64,000 nucleotides of DNA, from positions 62,001 through 126,000 of the forward strand of contig JAEYWY010000022.1 in NCBI GenBank assembly GCA_023428695.1. The letters run 5' to 3'. The stretch comes from Bacteroidota bacterium. GTDB taxonomy: Bacteria > Bacteroidota > Bacteroidia > Cytophagales > Cyclobacteriaceae. The notes beneath the pieces are model-generated. The model saw only the letters and a list, made by a program, of their open reading frames with translations. It did no database searches and was not told where the DNA came from. The position numbers were made by a program, and so were the translations under genes. Positions 26,303-34,217 of this stretch are shown here, piece by piece. Each line of letters starts with the position of its first letter. The stretch's first letter is position 1.

Positions 26303-27469
26303 TCAAATTGAGTCGCGGTATTTTGTTAACCATTCATATGCCTGTTTCACAAGTTCGGGTTCGATATTATGAACTTCTTCCCCGTTGCCAATCGAACGCA
26401 GCAGCATGATGGTCAGTCTTCCGCCAAGATGCTCACGAAACTCATTCAGTCCATGCAGCAGCGCGCTGTTTTCATCGTTTACCTCGAGTAAAGGATGCGT
26501 TATTTCAAAACCGAGCGCCGTAATCAGTCTGACGACGCGAATCATAGACGCTTCGTCCAACCTGCCTGATAAGAACGAGTACACCGTATCAAGTGCAATA
26601 CCAAGGGCAACAGCTTCACCATGGCGAATTGAAAACGCTGTGAGTTGTTCAAGTTTGTGAGCACTCCAATGGCCAAAATCCAGCGGTCGTGATGAACCTG
26701 TTTCGAAGGGATCAGCCCCGGCTATGTGTTGCATGTGCAATTCGGCACAGCGAAATATCAGGAACTTCATAGCCTCCAGGTCACGGGTGACAAGTTTCTC
26801 AGCATTGTTCTCAAGCCATTCGAAGAATGCTGCATCTTTGATGAGCGATACTTTTACAGCTTCAGAAGTTCCGGATCGCCACTCACCGTCGGAAAGCGTT
26901 GTAAGAAAGCTGCTGTCATTAAAGACTGCCACCGGAGTCGCGAATGTTCCCAGAAAATTCTTCTTGCCGAAAAAGTTAATTCCATTTTTTACACCGACAC
27001 CCGAGTCGTTTTGACTAAGTACAGTTGTCGGGACCCGAATGTGACGAACACCGCGATGTGATACGGCAGCAGCATAACCGGCCACGTCGAGCACAGAGCC
27101 GCCGCCGATGGCCATCAGATAAGAATGGCGGTCGATGCCATGTCGCTCTACAGCCTCGACGACCCGGTAAAACCATTGTTCATCGTTCTTCACCTGTTCC
27201 CCACCCGGAATCACCAGAATTTCATTAACGAGTTTAGGGCCGTTCAAGGCAGCGAAACGGGTGCGGATTTCTTGTTCAATCTGCGGATGGTAGTCAGCAA
27301 CACCCTGATCCAGGATGACGAGCATTTTCTGTCCGGCGTGTGCACGCGCCGCTTTCAGGTAGCCGGCTAGCACATCATTTCCCTGTTTAAAGAGACCCGT
27401 TGTAAAAAAGACCTTGTATTCGAACTGAACCTGAAACCGTTGCTGCAGAAACTCCATTCTCCTGATCAT
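26303..27469 (-). CDS. eboD: EboD: 3-dehydroquinate-synthase-like sugar phosphate cyclase
   Basis: The protein has 388 residues; a second ATG four codons later (27457) is equally likely as start. It has the AroB fold: dinucleotide loop AIGGGSVLDVAGYAAA (122-135), VPTTVLSQNDSGVGVKNGIN, SEAVKVSLIKD with metal Glu203, FGHWSAHKLEQ with His267 and IRHGEAVALGIALD with His283. The NAD and zinc sites therefore appear complete. Ebo members form their own branch of the sugar phosphate cyclase superfamily, apart from shikimate 3-dehydroquinate synthase and from epi-valiolone synthases. It probably makes a cyclised sugar intermediate (inference from the family). Confidence 0.9.
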   Translation of the reverse strand: MIRRMEFLQQRFQVQFEYKVFFTTGLFKQGNDVLAGYLKAARAHAGQKMLVILDQGVADYHPQIEQEIRTRFAALNGPKLVNEILVIPGGEQVKNDEQWFYRVVEAVERHGIDRHSYLMAIGGGSVLDVAGYAAAVSHRGVRHIRVPTTVLSQNDSGVGVKNGINFFGKKNFLGTFATPVAVFNDSSFLTTLSDGEWRSGTSEAVKVSLIKDAAFFEWLENNAEKLVTRDLEAMKFLIFRCAELHMQHIAGADPFETGSSRPLDFGHWSAHKLEQLTAFSIRHGEAVALGIALDTVYSFLSGRLDEASMIRVVRLITALGFEITHPLLEVNDENSALLHGLNEFREHLGGRLTIMLLRSIGNGEEVHNIEPELVKQAYEWLTKYRDSI

Positions 27470-27526
27470 TCAGGCGGCTAAAATAAAGAAAACCGGCAAG
27501 CAATGGGAATCTTTTACAAACACAGG

Positions 27527-28399
27527 TCAGGTGACGGCAAAGACACGGGCGAGCAGCATCGAAAGGGGTAACAATAGCAATATTACGAGGGCAACGGTAA
27601 CGGAACCGAAGGCGGCGGCCCAGGCGGCGTCCATGACGATCAGAGCAATCACCCCCGCCTTAACGGCACGGCCGATCATCTTACCGCGAGGGTCACGTAT
27701 TGCCCGGAACAACGGCATAAAGATCATCACACCCCAGACCACTACAAACACCAACGCTTCCGAAATGTGTTTGTTTTGGAGGGCAATAATTGAAATTATC
27801 ATGATTACCGATACGTAAAGCAAGGCTGCACCATAAAGCGTTTTCCTGCTTCCGCCGTGTACTTCGCCGCGGCTGATCATGGTGATTGCTGCAATGTAGG
27901 CAAGAGGCACGAATGCAAATGGCCAAAGGTTCTCAATGGCAGTGGGCAAAATGCTCACACCCAATAACAGGTTTAGCCCGCGGCAAAGCCCCATGTTAAT
28001 GGGCCCAAGGAACGAATGATGCTTTCCCCACTTGTCGTAGATTACTGCGGCAAATGCAATAGCCATTGCGAGCACAGCCGACACAACGGATACCCTGGCC
28101 GCCGTCAGCACACCAATCACAAGCAGCAAGATACCCAGCATTGTCGCTTCGCGGATAGTAACCACACCTGACGGAATCGGTCGCTCAGGCCGTTCCACAG
28201 AATCCAATTCAGCATCGAACACGTCGTTCATTACAACGCCGCCGCCGTACAGCCCGATAGTAGCAAAGACCAGCCACAAAATTGATGTAGATTCTCCAAA
28301 AGCGAATCCCGCAATAGCACCTCCGGCAAGAATATCTGCGACAGCGGTCACCAGGTTGGCTGGCCGCATAAGCCGGAGAAAACCAGTTAGCTTCTGCAA
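27527..28399 (-). CDS. eboC: EboC: UbiA-family membrane prenyltransferase
   Basis: The protein has 290 residues and eight or nine hydrophobic helices. The first UbiA motif is present as VVMNDVFDAELDSVERPERP with its Asp residues for Mg2+-diphosphate binding, preceded by MRPANLVTAVADILAG. The second is short and modified (VIYDKWGKH). UbiA enzymes join isoprenoid diphosphates to an acceptor at the inner membrane, so the ebo product may be a lipid-linked molecule. It begins 4 bases after eboB and is followed by a 57-base gap before eboD. Confidence 0.92.
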   Translation of the reverse strand: MQKLTGFLRLMRPANLVTAVADILAGGAIAGFAFGESTSILWLVFATIGLYGGGVVMNDVFDAELDSVERPERPIPSGVVTIREATMLGILLLVIGVLTAARVSVVSAVLAMAIAFAAVIYDKWGKHHSFLGPINMGLCRGLNLLLGVSILPTAIENLWPFAFVPLAYIAAITMISRGEVHGGSRKTLYGAALLYVSVIMIISIIALQNKHISEALVFVVVWGVMIFMPLFRAIRDPRGKMIGRAVKAGVIALIVMDAAWAAAFGSVTVALVILLLLPLSMLLARVFAVT

Positions 28400-28403
28400 C
28401 GTG

Positions 28404-29390
28404 TTATCGGATTATCAGCGAATTCTTGTCAGTCCGGGGTTGTTGACCCCCACGCAACACTGTGTTGCCGGCAAACTTCTGAGTCTGATCGATGTCCTTC
28501 ACTTTTTCAAAATCTTCAACATCAATCTGCCCGCTTTTTCCAAATGCCGTGATGGCATTCTGATAGGTCACTAACCGGATGTGTTCATCGGAAATGTTAT
28601 GCTGCTTCATCAGTGCGGCAGTTTTGGGCACAGCCAGCGGATCACTAATACCCCAGTCGGCAGCCGAATTGATCATGATTCTTTCAGGACCGTAATGCTT
28701 TACTATTTCAACCATACGTTCATTGCCCATTTTTGTGAAAGGGTATATCGTAAACGCTGCCCAGAACCCTCGATCGAGTACCTCTCTTACAGTCTCTTCA
28801 TTATTGTGATCGACGATCACCATGTCAGGTGAAAGACCTTGTTCAATGGCAATATCCATACTGCGTTGCGTGCCGCGTTTTTTGTCGCGATGTGGCGTAT
28901 GTATCTGCACCGGGAGACCCGCCTCTTTGGCCAGGTCAAGCTGAAGGCGATAATATTTTTCTTCGGCAGCGGTCTGATCATCGAAGCCTATCTCCCCTAC
29001 TCCTACGACACCTTCCTTGTAAATGAAAAGCGGGAGTATTTCCATTACTTCCTCCGCGAGTGCTTCGTTGTTGGCTTCGCGCGAATTGAGTCCTATCGTA
29101 CAATAGTGTTTGATTCCAAATTGCGAAGAGCGAAAACGCTCCCATCCGATAAGGCTGCTGTAATAGTCGCGGAACGAAGCCAGGCCCGTTCTCGGTTGGC
29201 CCAGCCAGAATGCAGGTTCGATTAAAGCAACGACACCGGCGTCGGCCATTGCCTGATAATCGTCCGTGGTCCGTGATGTCATATGAACATGCGGATCAAA
29301 GAACTTCATTCCCTTTATCGAATCGAAGTATGTTGATAGTGGCACTCCTGGTTCGATGTCCTTCTCTGTAAGGTTCTGGCTGCAACACAT
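28404..29390 (-). CDS. eboB: EboB: TatD-like metal-dependent hydrolase
   Basis: The protein has 328 residues from the first ATG; the family core begins at a second ATG (29309), so a 301-residue form is possible. The metal site is recognisable: His34 and His36 (FDPHVHM), Glu133 (GVGEIGFDD), His164 with His167 (VQIHTPHRDK), Asp194-His195 (IVDHNNEE) and Asp245 (NSAADWGISD). This is the TatD/amidohydrolase barrel pattern. It carries the ebo-specific stretches SRTTDDYQAMADAG and EPAFWLGQPRTGL, so it is not an ordinary TatD nuclease. It ends 4 bases before eboC. Confidence 0.88.
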   Translation of the reverse strand: MCCSQNLTEKDIEPGVPLSTYFDSIKGMKFFDPHVHMTSRTTDDYQAMADAGVVALIEPAFWLGQPRTGLASFRDYYSSLIGWERFRSSQFGIKHYCTIGLNSREANNEALAEEVMEILPLFIYKEGVVGVGEIGFDDQTAAEEKYYRLQLDLAKEAGLPVQIHTPHRDKKRGTQRSMDIAIEQGLSPDMVIVDHNNEETVREVLDRGFWAAFTIYPFTKMGNERMVEIVKHYGPERIMINSAADWGISDPLAVPKTAALMKQHNISDEHIRLVTYQNAITAFGKSGQIDVEDFEKVKDIDQTQKFAGNTVLRGGQQPRTDKNSLIIR

Positions 29391-29432
29391 AGCGTTCTGA
29401 TATTATGGTAATACAAATTCAAAGATACTGAA

Positions 29433-30326
29433 TTACGAGGCTCCGGAAAGCATGTCCGTTTCAAGCCCTCTCCAGCTGAAATCAGGATCTGAAAGACAGG
29501 CACGGAGGCCGGCATTTTTTTCCAGCAAATCCCGGGCAGGCTGATAGTCGGAAGCTGCACATACCAATGCGGCCGCTTTTCGTTCGTGTGAATCAAGCGA
29601 AGACGCTAGTTTACGGATGTCAGCCATAATTACTTCGTCGACAAAACGCTCCACACAAATCCAGACCAAAGGGCTTACCTGCCGGTGCGCAGCCCAGCGT
29701 TCATGAGCGAAATCGGAAATTGATTTTGCCAGCGTGGGATTAGCGCGTTCTTTCAGGCGAACGATTTCGAGAAGCGGTTTCTCCGTGAAGATCGCTTTAA
29801 GCACCAACTGGTTCCACGCACCCTCATCGAGATGTTCCGCGGGATAGGGATTCCGGCACATCACCGCCTCCAGAACCTGGCCGATGTTGCTTCGAATGCC
29901 TTCCGCACATCGCTTCTGCCAGCGGTCCGGAAACGCAAGCAGCGGCAGCGAACTGTAGAGTGCCACCAGTTCGTTCATTTCTGCACTGAGGAACAGGTTA
30001 TCGATAAAGGCGCAGTAGCGTTGCTCGTCGGCAGTATCCAAACGAAGAAGCAGCCACACACGAACCAGTTGGTCGACGGACCATTTTGCCGGACTAAATC
30101 CGGACCTTTCGTTGGATAATGCCGCCAATTCTTCCGATGTGATATCCAATTGTTTCCTGGATGTTTTGCGTGGCGCCGTGACGAAGGCAATTCCGATTCG
30201 TTTTCCGTATGGAGAATTATCGGCTGCAGCTTGTTGTTCGAGCCATCGCCAGGCGTCATCGTTGAGATTTCGCTTCAGTATAGCGTCCAGGATGCTTACA
30301 AGCTTATCCAGGGAATATGCGTACAT
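29433..30326 (-). CDS. eboA: EboA: ebo cluster protein of unknown function
   Basis: The protein has 297 residues, is largely helical and has no signal peptide. It contains QAAADNSPYGKRIGIAFVTA and the segment WSVDQLVRVWLLLRL, both typical of EboA. Helical repeats of about 40 residues (for example ALYSSLPLLAFPDRWQKRCA, SNIGQVLEAVMCRNPYPAEH) suggest a HEAT-like superhelix, which may be a scaffold for the other Ebo enzymes (inference). It is first in the operon, and eboB starts 42 bases downstream. The start was chosen at the first ATG, where the helical pattern begins. The assignment rests both on sequence and on being first in a complete eboABCDEF order. Confidence 0.8.
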   Translation of the reverse strand: MYAYSLDKLVSILDAILKRNLNDDAWRWLEQQAAADNSPYGKRIGIAFVTAPRKTSRKQLDITSEELAALSNERSGFSPAKWSVDQLVRVWLLLRLDTADEQRYCAFIDNLFLSAEMNELVALYSSLPLLAFPDRWQKRCAEGIRSNIGQVLEAVMCRNPYPAEHLDEGAWNQLVLKAIFTEKPLLEIVRLKERANPTLAKSISDFAHERWAAHRQVSPLVWICVERFVDEVIMADIRKLASSLDSHERKAAALVCAASDYQPARDLLEKNAGLRACLSDPDFSWRGLETDMLSGAS

Positions 30327-30416
30327 GAACAGATCCGGTTATGATTCGGCGGCGAAATTTCAGACTATTTTTGGTTACTTGAAAGAAATGTGACAGGAAT
30401 TGGAACCGCATCCGTC

Positions 30417-31247
30417 CTATTCCATGAGCGTACACCAAAGAGGCCATGTTGCATTTTCCAATACCTCATCCGTTAAACTGCCCGACAGCAACTGGCCGAG
30501 CCCGATGTGACGATGTGTCAGCATGGCGATCATGTCTGCGTTGACATCCTTCGCAAAGTTAAGGATGCCATTTTCCTGCGCGACGTCATTATAAACATGG
30601 AACGTGTAATTATCGAGTTTGTAGGTTTCGGCGAACCTGGCGAAGAGGACGCTGATATCCTTGTCAGTGCAGAAATCTTTCGGAGTATTTACAAACAGGA
30701 CTTGCAATGTCGCGCCAAAGAAGGATTGGAGTGATTTTAGTCTGTTCATCGCAACGGGTTGATCGAGCCGAAGATTTGTCGGGAAAACGATACGTCTGAT
30801 AGAATCCGGCGAGATGAATTTACGAATGGCAATGACTGGAATTTCGCTTGCATGCATTACCCGCTCCGTATTACTTCCAATCAATGACTGGAGCCAGTTG
30901 CCATCATGGTGTGTTCCCATAACGACAACATCGATTCCGTGTTTTTTCGCCACGTCACAGATCGTCGGGACAACCGGTCCGGTTTCGCTTAACAAATTGA
31001 TTCTCTCTTCAGGTGCACCGGTTTCTGCAATTAATTTGTCCAGTTTCTCTTTTGCGTCGTCCTCGAGTTCGGCAAGAAGTGCTGTATCAAATCCATATTC
31101 GGGAACAGGGCCCGCCTGGTACACAGGCAAGGGCGTAACATTCAGTATCCGAACTTCTCCATCGGCTTTCTTCGCGAGCGCGGCAGCAAAACGAAATGCC
31201 TCGCGCGACGGTGCCGAAAAATCGCATGGTAACAATATTTTTTTCAT
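30417..31247 (-). CDS. Tandem universal stress protein (UspA domains x2)
   Basis: The protein has 276 residues in two Usp domains (about 1-145 and 150-276). The first starts KKILLPCDFSAPSREAFRFA and has VVMGTHHDGNWLQSLIGSNT, close to the ATP-binding G-x2-G-x9-G-S/T motif but with His at the second Gly. The second (RRIVFPTNLRLDQPVAMNRL) lacks a full ATP loop. Usp proteins help survival in starvation, hypoxia or oxidative stress. It is 90 bases upstream of eboA on the same strand and could be in the ebo transcript, but Usp genes are not part of known ebo clusters. Confidence 0.92.
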   Translation of the reverse strand: MKKILLPCDFSAPSREAFRFAAALAKKADGEVRILNVTPLPVYQAGPVPEYGFDTALLAELEDDAKEKLDKLIAETGAPEERINLLSETGPVVPTICDVAKKHGIDVVVMGTHHDGNWLQSLIGSNTERVMHASEIPVIAIRKFISPDSIRRIVFPTNLRLDQPVAMNRLKSLQSFFGATLQVLFVNTPKDFCTDKDISVLFARFAETYKLDNYTFHVYNDVAQENGILNFAKDVNADMIAMLTHRHIGLGQLLSGSLTDEVLENATWPLWCTLME

Positions 31248-31486
31248 GGCATTATCGACGATCCGATCGGGCCGTCAGTTGTTTGTATTTAATATACCAG
31301 AAGAACCGCGCCCGTATAATGATTGTTCATCATGTGCGCAATGATCGTTGTCATCGGTGCGGCAAAAAGCCGCGTTATCTGCACGAGGGCAGTTCAGCCT
31401 GACGATTATCACTGATTGTACTGAGCCTGCTCATCGAATAAGGCGGGGTCGCTTCCTAGATTTGATTAGTTCAACCCAACAACCGT

Positions 31487-31918
31487 ATGAAAATCAACTA
31501 TCAAAAGATATATGAACAGCTCGGATATCTATTCTACGCGCTGGCGTCTGCTGACAAACACTTACGAAAACGTGAATACGAAATCCTGAAAAAGGATATC
31601 GAGCGCGAGTGGATCCCTCTTGAAGACTCTACGGATGAATTCGGTACCGATGCTGCGAATTACATTTACTTTACCTATGACAGCCTGATGGACCAGGATT
31701 TTCCGCCGTTAGATGCATTCAGAAGTTTTCAACAATACTTTACAGAACACGCGCAGGCATTTGACGACGTAATCCGCGAACGAATCAGGACGACTGCCAT
31801 TCACATGGCCAACGCATTTCCGCACCGGAATAAGACCGAGGAATACATAATGAAAGAACTGCAAAAGATGCTTCATTCTCCGGATGGGGCCGGCCATTCT
31901 CCCCGTAGTCCCTCGTGA
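31487..31918 (+). CDS. Small helical protein, possibly TerB-like
   Basis: The protein has 143 residues and no signal peptide. It begins with an amphipathic helix (YEQLGYLFYALASADKHLRK) that resembles the opening of TerB-like domains, followed by EYEILKKDIEREWIPLEDST and several more helices. The metal-binding acid pattern of TerB is only partly seen. It stands 49 bases before the DUF2267 gene on the same strand. A role in the surrounding stress island is suggested by position alone. Confidence 0.55.
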   Translation: MKINYQKIYEQLGYLFYALASADKHLRKREYEILKKDIEREWIPLEDSTDEFGTDAANYIYFTYDSLMDQDFPPLDAFRSFQQYFTEHAQAFDDVIRERIRTTAIHMANAFPHRNKTEEYIMKELQKMLHSPDGAGHSPRSPS

Positions 31919-31967
31919 CGTGGAGCCTTAATAATGCATTGCACCAAGACAACAAAACAAAAGTCAT

Positions 31968-32450
31968 ATGGCTATGGACTTCAACAAGTATGCGGCAAAG
32001 GGAAACGAGTTCCTGAACCGCCTCGCGGAGAATCTGGGAAATCCCGACAACCGCGATCACGCCGCACGCGTACTACGGAGTACGCTTCACGTAATTCGTG
32101 ACTACATCACCATCGAAGAATCGATCCAGCTTCTTGCCCAGCTACCCATGATGCTAAAGGCCGTGTACGTTGAAGGATGGAGCACAGCCGAAAAGAACAC
32201 CCGAATCAAGACGATTGATGATTTTGCTGCCGAGGTGATTCACCGGGATGGCAACTCTGCCTGGCGTGATTTCAGTAACCGCGATGAGGTAATTCAACAC
32301 ATCCGGAAAGTGATAGAAACGCTGGCCTCGTATGTATCTTCCGGTGAGCTTGAAGATGTGTTCAGCGTCCTTCCCAAAGAAATTCAGCGGACGTTTCAGT
32401 TGTGGCTCAGGCAGCACATTTCCAACGTTCCGAAATACTATCAGGAATAA
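31968..32450 (+). CDS. DUF2267 family protein
   Basis: The protein has 160 residues. It has the DUF2267 pattern: a first half with AARVLRSTLHVIRDYITIEE then QLLAQLPMMLKAVYVEGWS, and a repeat-like second half with VIETLASYVSSGELEDVFSV then LPKEIQRTFQLW. DUF2267 proteins are small helical proteins of unknown function frequent in stress or dormancy gene groups. It is likely soluble and cytoplasmic. A terminator follows at 32456. Confidence 0.9.
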   Translation: MAMDFNKYAAKGNEFLNRLAENLGNPDNRDHAARVLRSTLHVIRDYITIEESIQLLAQLPMMLKAVYVEGWSTAEKNTRIKTIDDFAAEVIHRDGNSAWRDFSNRDEVIQHIRKVIETLASYVSSGELEDVFSVLPKEIQRTFQLWLRQHISNVPKYYQE

Positions 32451-32455
32451 ATAAC

Positions 32456-32481
32456 AAAAGGCGGAATGAACTCCGCCTTTT
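32456..32481. terminator. Hairpin terminator after the DUF2267 gene
   Basis: AAAAGGCGGA (32456-32465) and TCCGCCTTTT (32472-32481) form a perfect 10-base inverted repeat with a six-base loop, giving a T-run on either strand. It starts 6 bases after the DUF2267 stop, so it ends the plus-strand transcript. Confidence 0.85.
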
Positions 32482-32821
32482 GGACCGGCAGACTCAAACA
32501 GCATGTCTGGGTCTCCGCATCATGATTTCACAATCTCGTTGAAACAGACCCGGGTGTTCCTGTTCAACATCACTTCCTGGCCTTGACCTAATCCTAAACC
32601 GCTCAGGATATCTGACTGTGAAACCTTCGTAAAGGAGGAAAAAGTGAGTCTTTCCGTCTATGACAAACGTCGGGATTGAAAATGATCTTATTCACCCTGC
32701 AGGCCAACGCAATAATGCTTTTCATTTGTTATGCACGAATAACAATCATGTGATAACGTGAGGACCGTCGTTTGACCATACCAGAGCGGAAGCTTGTTTT
32801 GAAGACGAAATCCATGCGGAA
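32482..32821. other. Gene-free stretch between DUF2267 and the transpeptidase-like gene
   Basis: I see no convincing reading frame or RNA gene in these 340 bases. The short frames present lack coding character. The stretch probably holds the promoter of the transpeptidase-like gene at its 3' end, but no consensus Bacteroidota promoter could be assigned. Confidence 0.5.
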
Positions 32822-34159
32822 ATGCGTCGTACAAAAAAACCGGAGGGGCAAAAAACGAGGACGAATTTGCTTGCAGTGCTGGTGCTCACATTCTTGTGCC
32901 CTGCCTGCGACCTGACAAACGAACAAACTTTTACCGAAACACAGAATGCGATTTCGCTTCTGCTCAACGACAGCACCGCGGCCGGTTTGGCTCTTGCGGC
33001 CGGTGAGACAGTTCGCGAGTTCTACGCCACAAATGCATGCAAACCAGTGTGGACGGCGAATCAGTCATTCAGCGAAAAAGCGAATGAACTGTTGCTGATC
33101 CTTAACACGTGTGATCAATACGGACTGTTTCCGGAAGATTATCCGCTTACATTTTTAAACAGCAGTGCGGCGCAGCCCCTGGATGCAGCCGATGCCGCCT
33201 TAGTCGACGTGACCTTAACGGATTCTTATTTTCTTCTTGCTCATCAACTCCAAAACGGAACGCTGAACAAACAGACGCTCGGGCAATTTTCCTTTTCGGA
33301 TGCCGATACTTCCCTGGTAAGATCCCTGTGCCGTGCACTTGAGGGAGAATCGGTTTTGCCTCAGCTCAGGACACATGAACCTCAACACCCGTGCTACGAT
33401 GCGCTCAAAGAGAGTTTGCAAAAACGGCTGACGGCACTGGCATGTGACGAAGGTTATCCCGGTGTTGATGACGACATATTAACGCTCCAGTTGAATCTTG
33501 AACGCTGGCGCTGGCAGTGCAACCCCCGGCCTGAGCGCCACATTCATATCAACATCCCATCCTATACGTTGTACCTCGTGGCCAACGATTCCGTCATATT
33601 CAGATCCAGGGTCATTGTCGGTGAACCCGAACATCCCACGCCAGTCCTCACCAGTCAGATAACATGCCTTGGCGTTTATCCGTCAGGGCATATCGTCGAT
33701 TCACCTCTCGAATGGGAGCGCCCGATGCTACCGTCCGAATTTCCGAAACTGAGCACATCAACACCCGCTGAGATCCAACTCATCATGGAAGAACCATGCC
33801 GTGCTTACCTCGATGAAAGAAGATCACAAGAGGCTTTCCGCGAAAAAATGAGAGCCCTGACTGACGGGTGCATCCGCATTGAAAATGCGAACGAACTGGT
33901 ACGGCTGCTTTTGTGCGATAACGACGACGGAGATCAAAGAGCACTTGAAAAAGCACTCGCGCACAGATATAAAACAGAGTTTAAGTTACGGAATCCGGTT
34001 CCCGTTTTTGTCACCTACTGTACATTTGATTGCGATTCTGCATGGGCCGATGTTTATGGACTGGATGACGAACTCCGCATCGCCGTTGAGAATCCCGCAT
34101 TTAATCTTGACGATCTCGGCCTTACCATGTCAACTTCGGGTGCCGCCGCCGGCCAATGA
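32822..34159 (+). CDS. L,D-transpeptidase-like (YcbB type) lipoprotein, active site altered
   Basis: The protein has 445 residues. A basic N-terminus and hydrophobic stretch end in a lipobox (FLCPAC, Cys29), so it is a predicted lipoprotein. Residues about 60-230 match the scaffold of YcbB-type enzymes (REFYATNACKPVWT; YGLFPEDY; LTLQLNLERWRW). The YkuD domain follows (IHINIPSYTLYLVANDSVIF; RVIVGEPEHPTPVLTSQITC) and keeps the catalytic Cys350 in LTDGCIRIEN. The usual H(D/G)T with catalytic His upstream is replaced by EEPC (323-326). It may be inactive or use another base. L,D-transpeptidases make 3-3 cross-links or attach proteins to peptidoglycan. Confidence 0.82.
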   Translation: MRRTKKPEGQKTRTNLLAVLVLTFLCPACDLTNEQTFTETQNAISLLLNDSTAAGLALAAGETVREFYATNACKPVWTANQSFSEKANELLLILNTCDQYGLFPEDYPLTFLNSSAAQPLDAADAALVDVTLTDSYFLLAHQLQNGTLNKQTLGQFSFSDADTSLVRSLCRALEGESVLPQLRTHEPQHPCYDALKESLQKRLTALACDEGYPGVDDDILTLQLNLERWRWQCNPRPERHIHINIPSYTLYLVANDSVIFRSRVIVGEPEHPTPVLTSQITCLGVYPSGHIVDSPLEWERPMLPSEFPKLSTSTPAEIQLIMEEPCRAYLDERRSQEAFREKMRALTDGCIRIENANELVRLLLCDNDDGDQRALEKALAHRYKTEFKLRNPVPVFVTYCTFDCDSAWADVYGLDDELRIAVENPAFNLDDLGLTMSTSGAAAGQ

Positions 34160-34217
34160 CGCCGGAATAGCTGACAGCAAAGACTCGAAACGGATGACCT
34201 GCGCTGCGCGACATCAC

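Noticed and set aside
26303..27469. Shikimate-pathway 3-dehydroquinate synthase (aroB)
   Set aside because: The fold and metal residues agree, but the neighbours are all ebo genes and the N-terminal and loop segments fit the EboD branch better.
28404..29390. Ordinary TatD nuclease
   Set aside because: The metal site fits, but the SRTTDDY and EPAFW segments and its place in the ebo cluster point to EboB.
31487..31918. Confident TerB assignment
   Set aside because: Only the first helix resembles TerB; the metal-binding acids are not clearly present.
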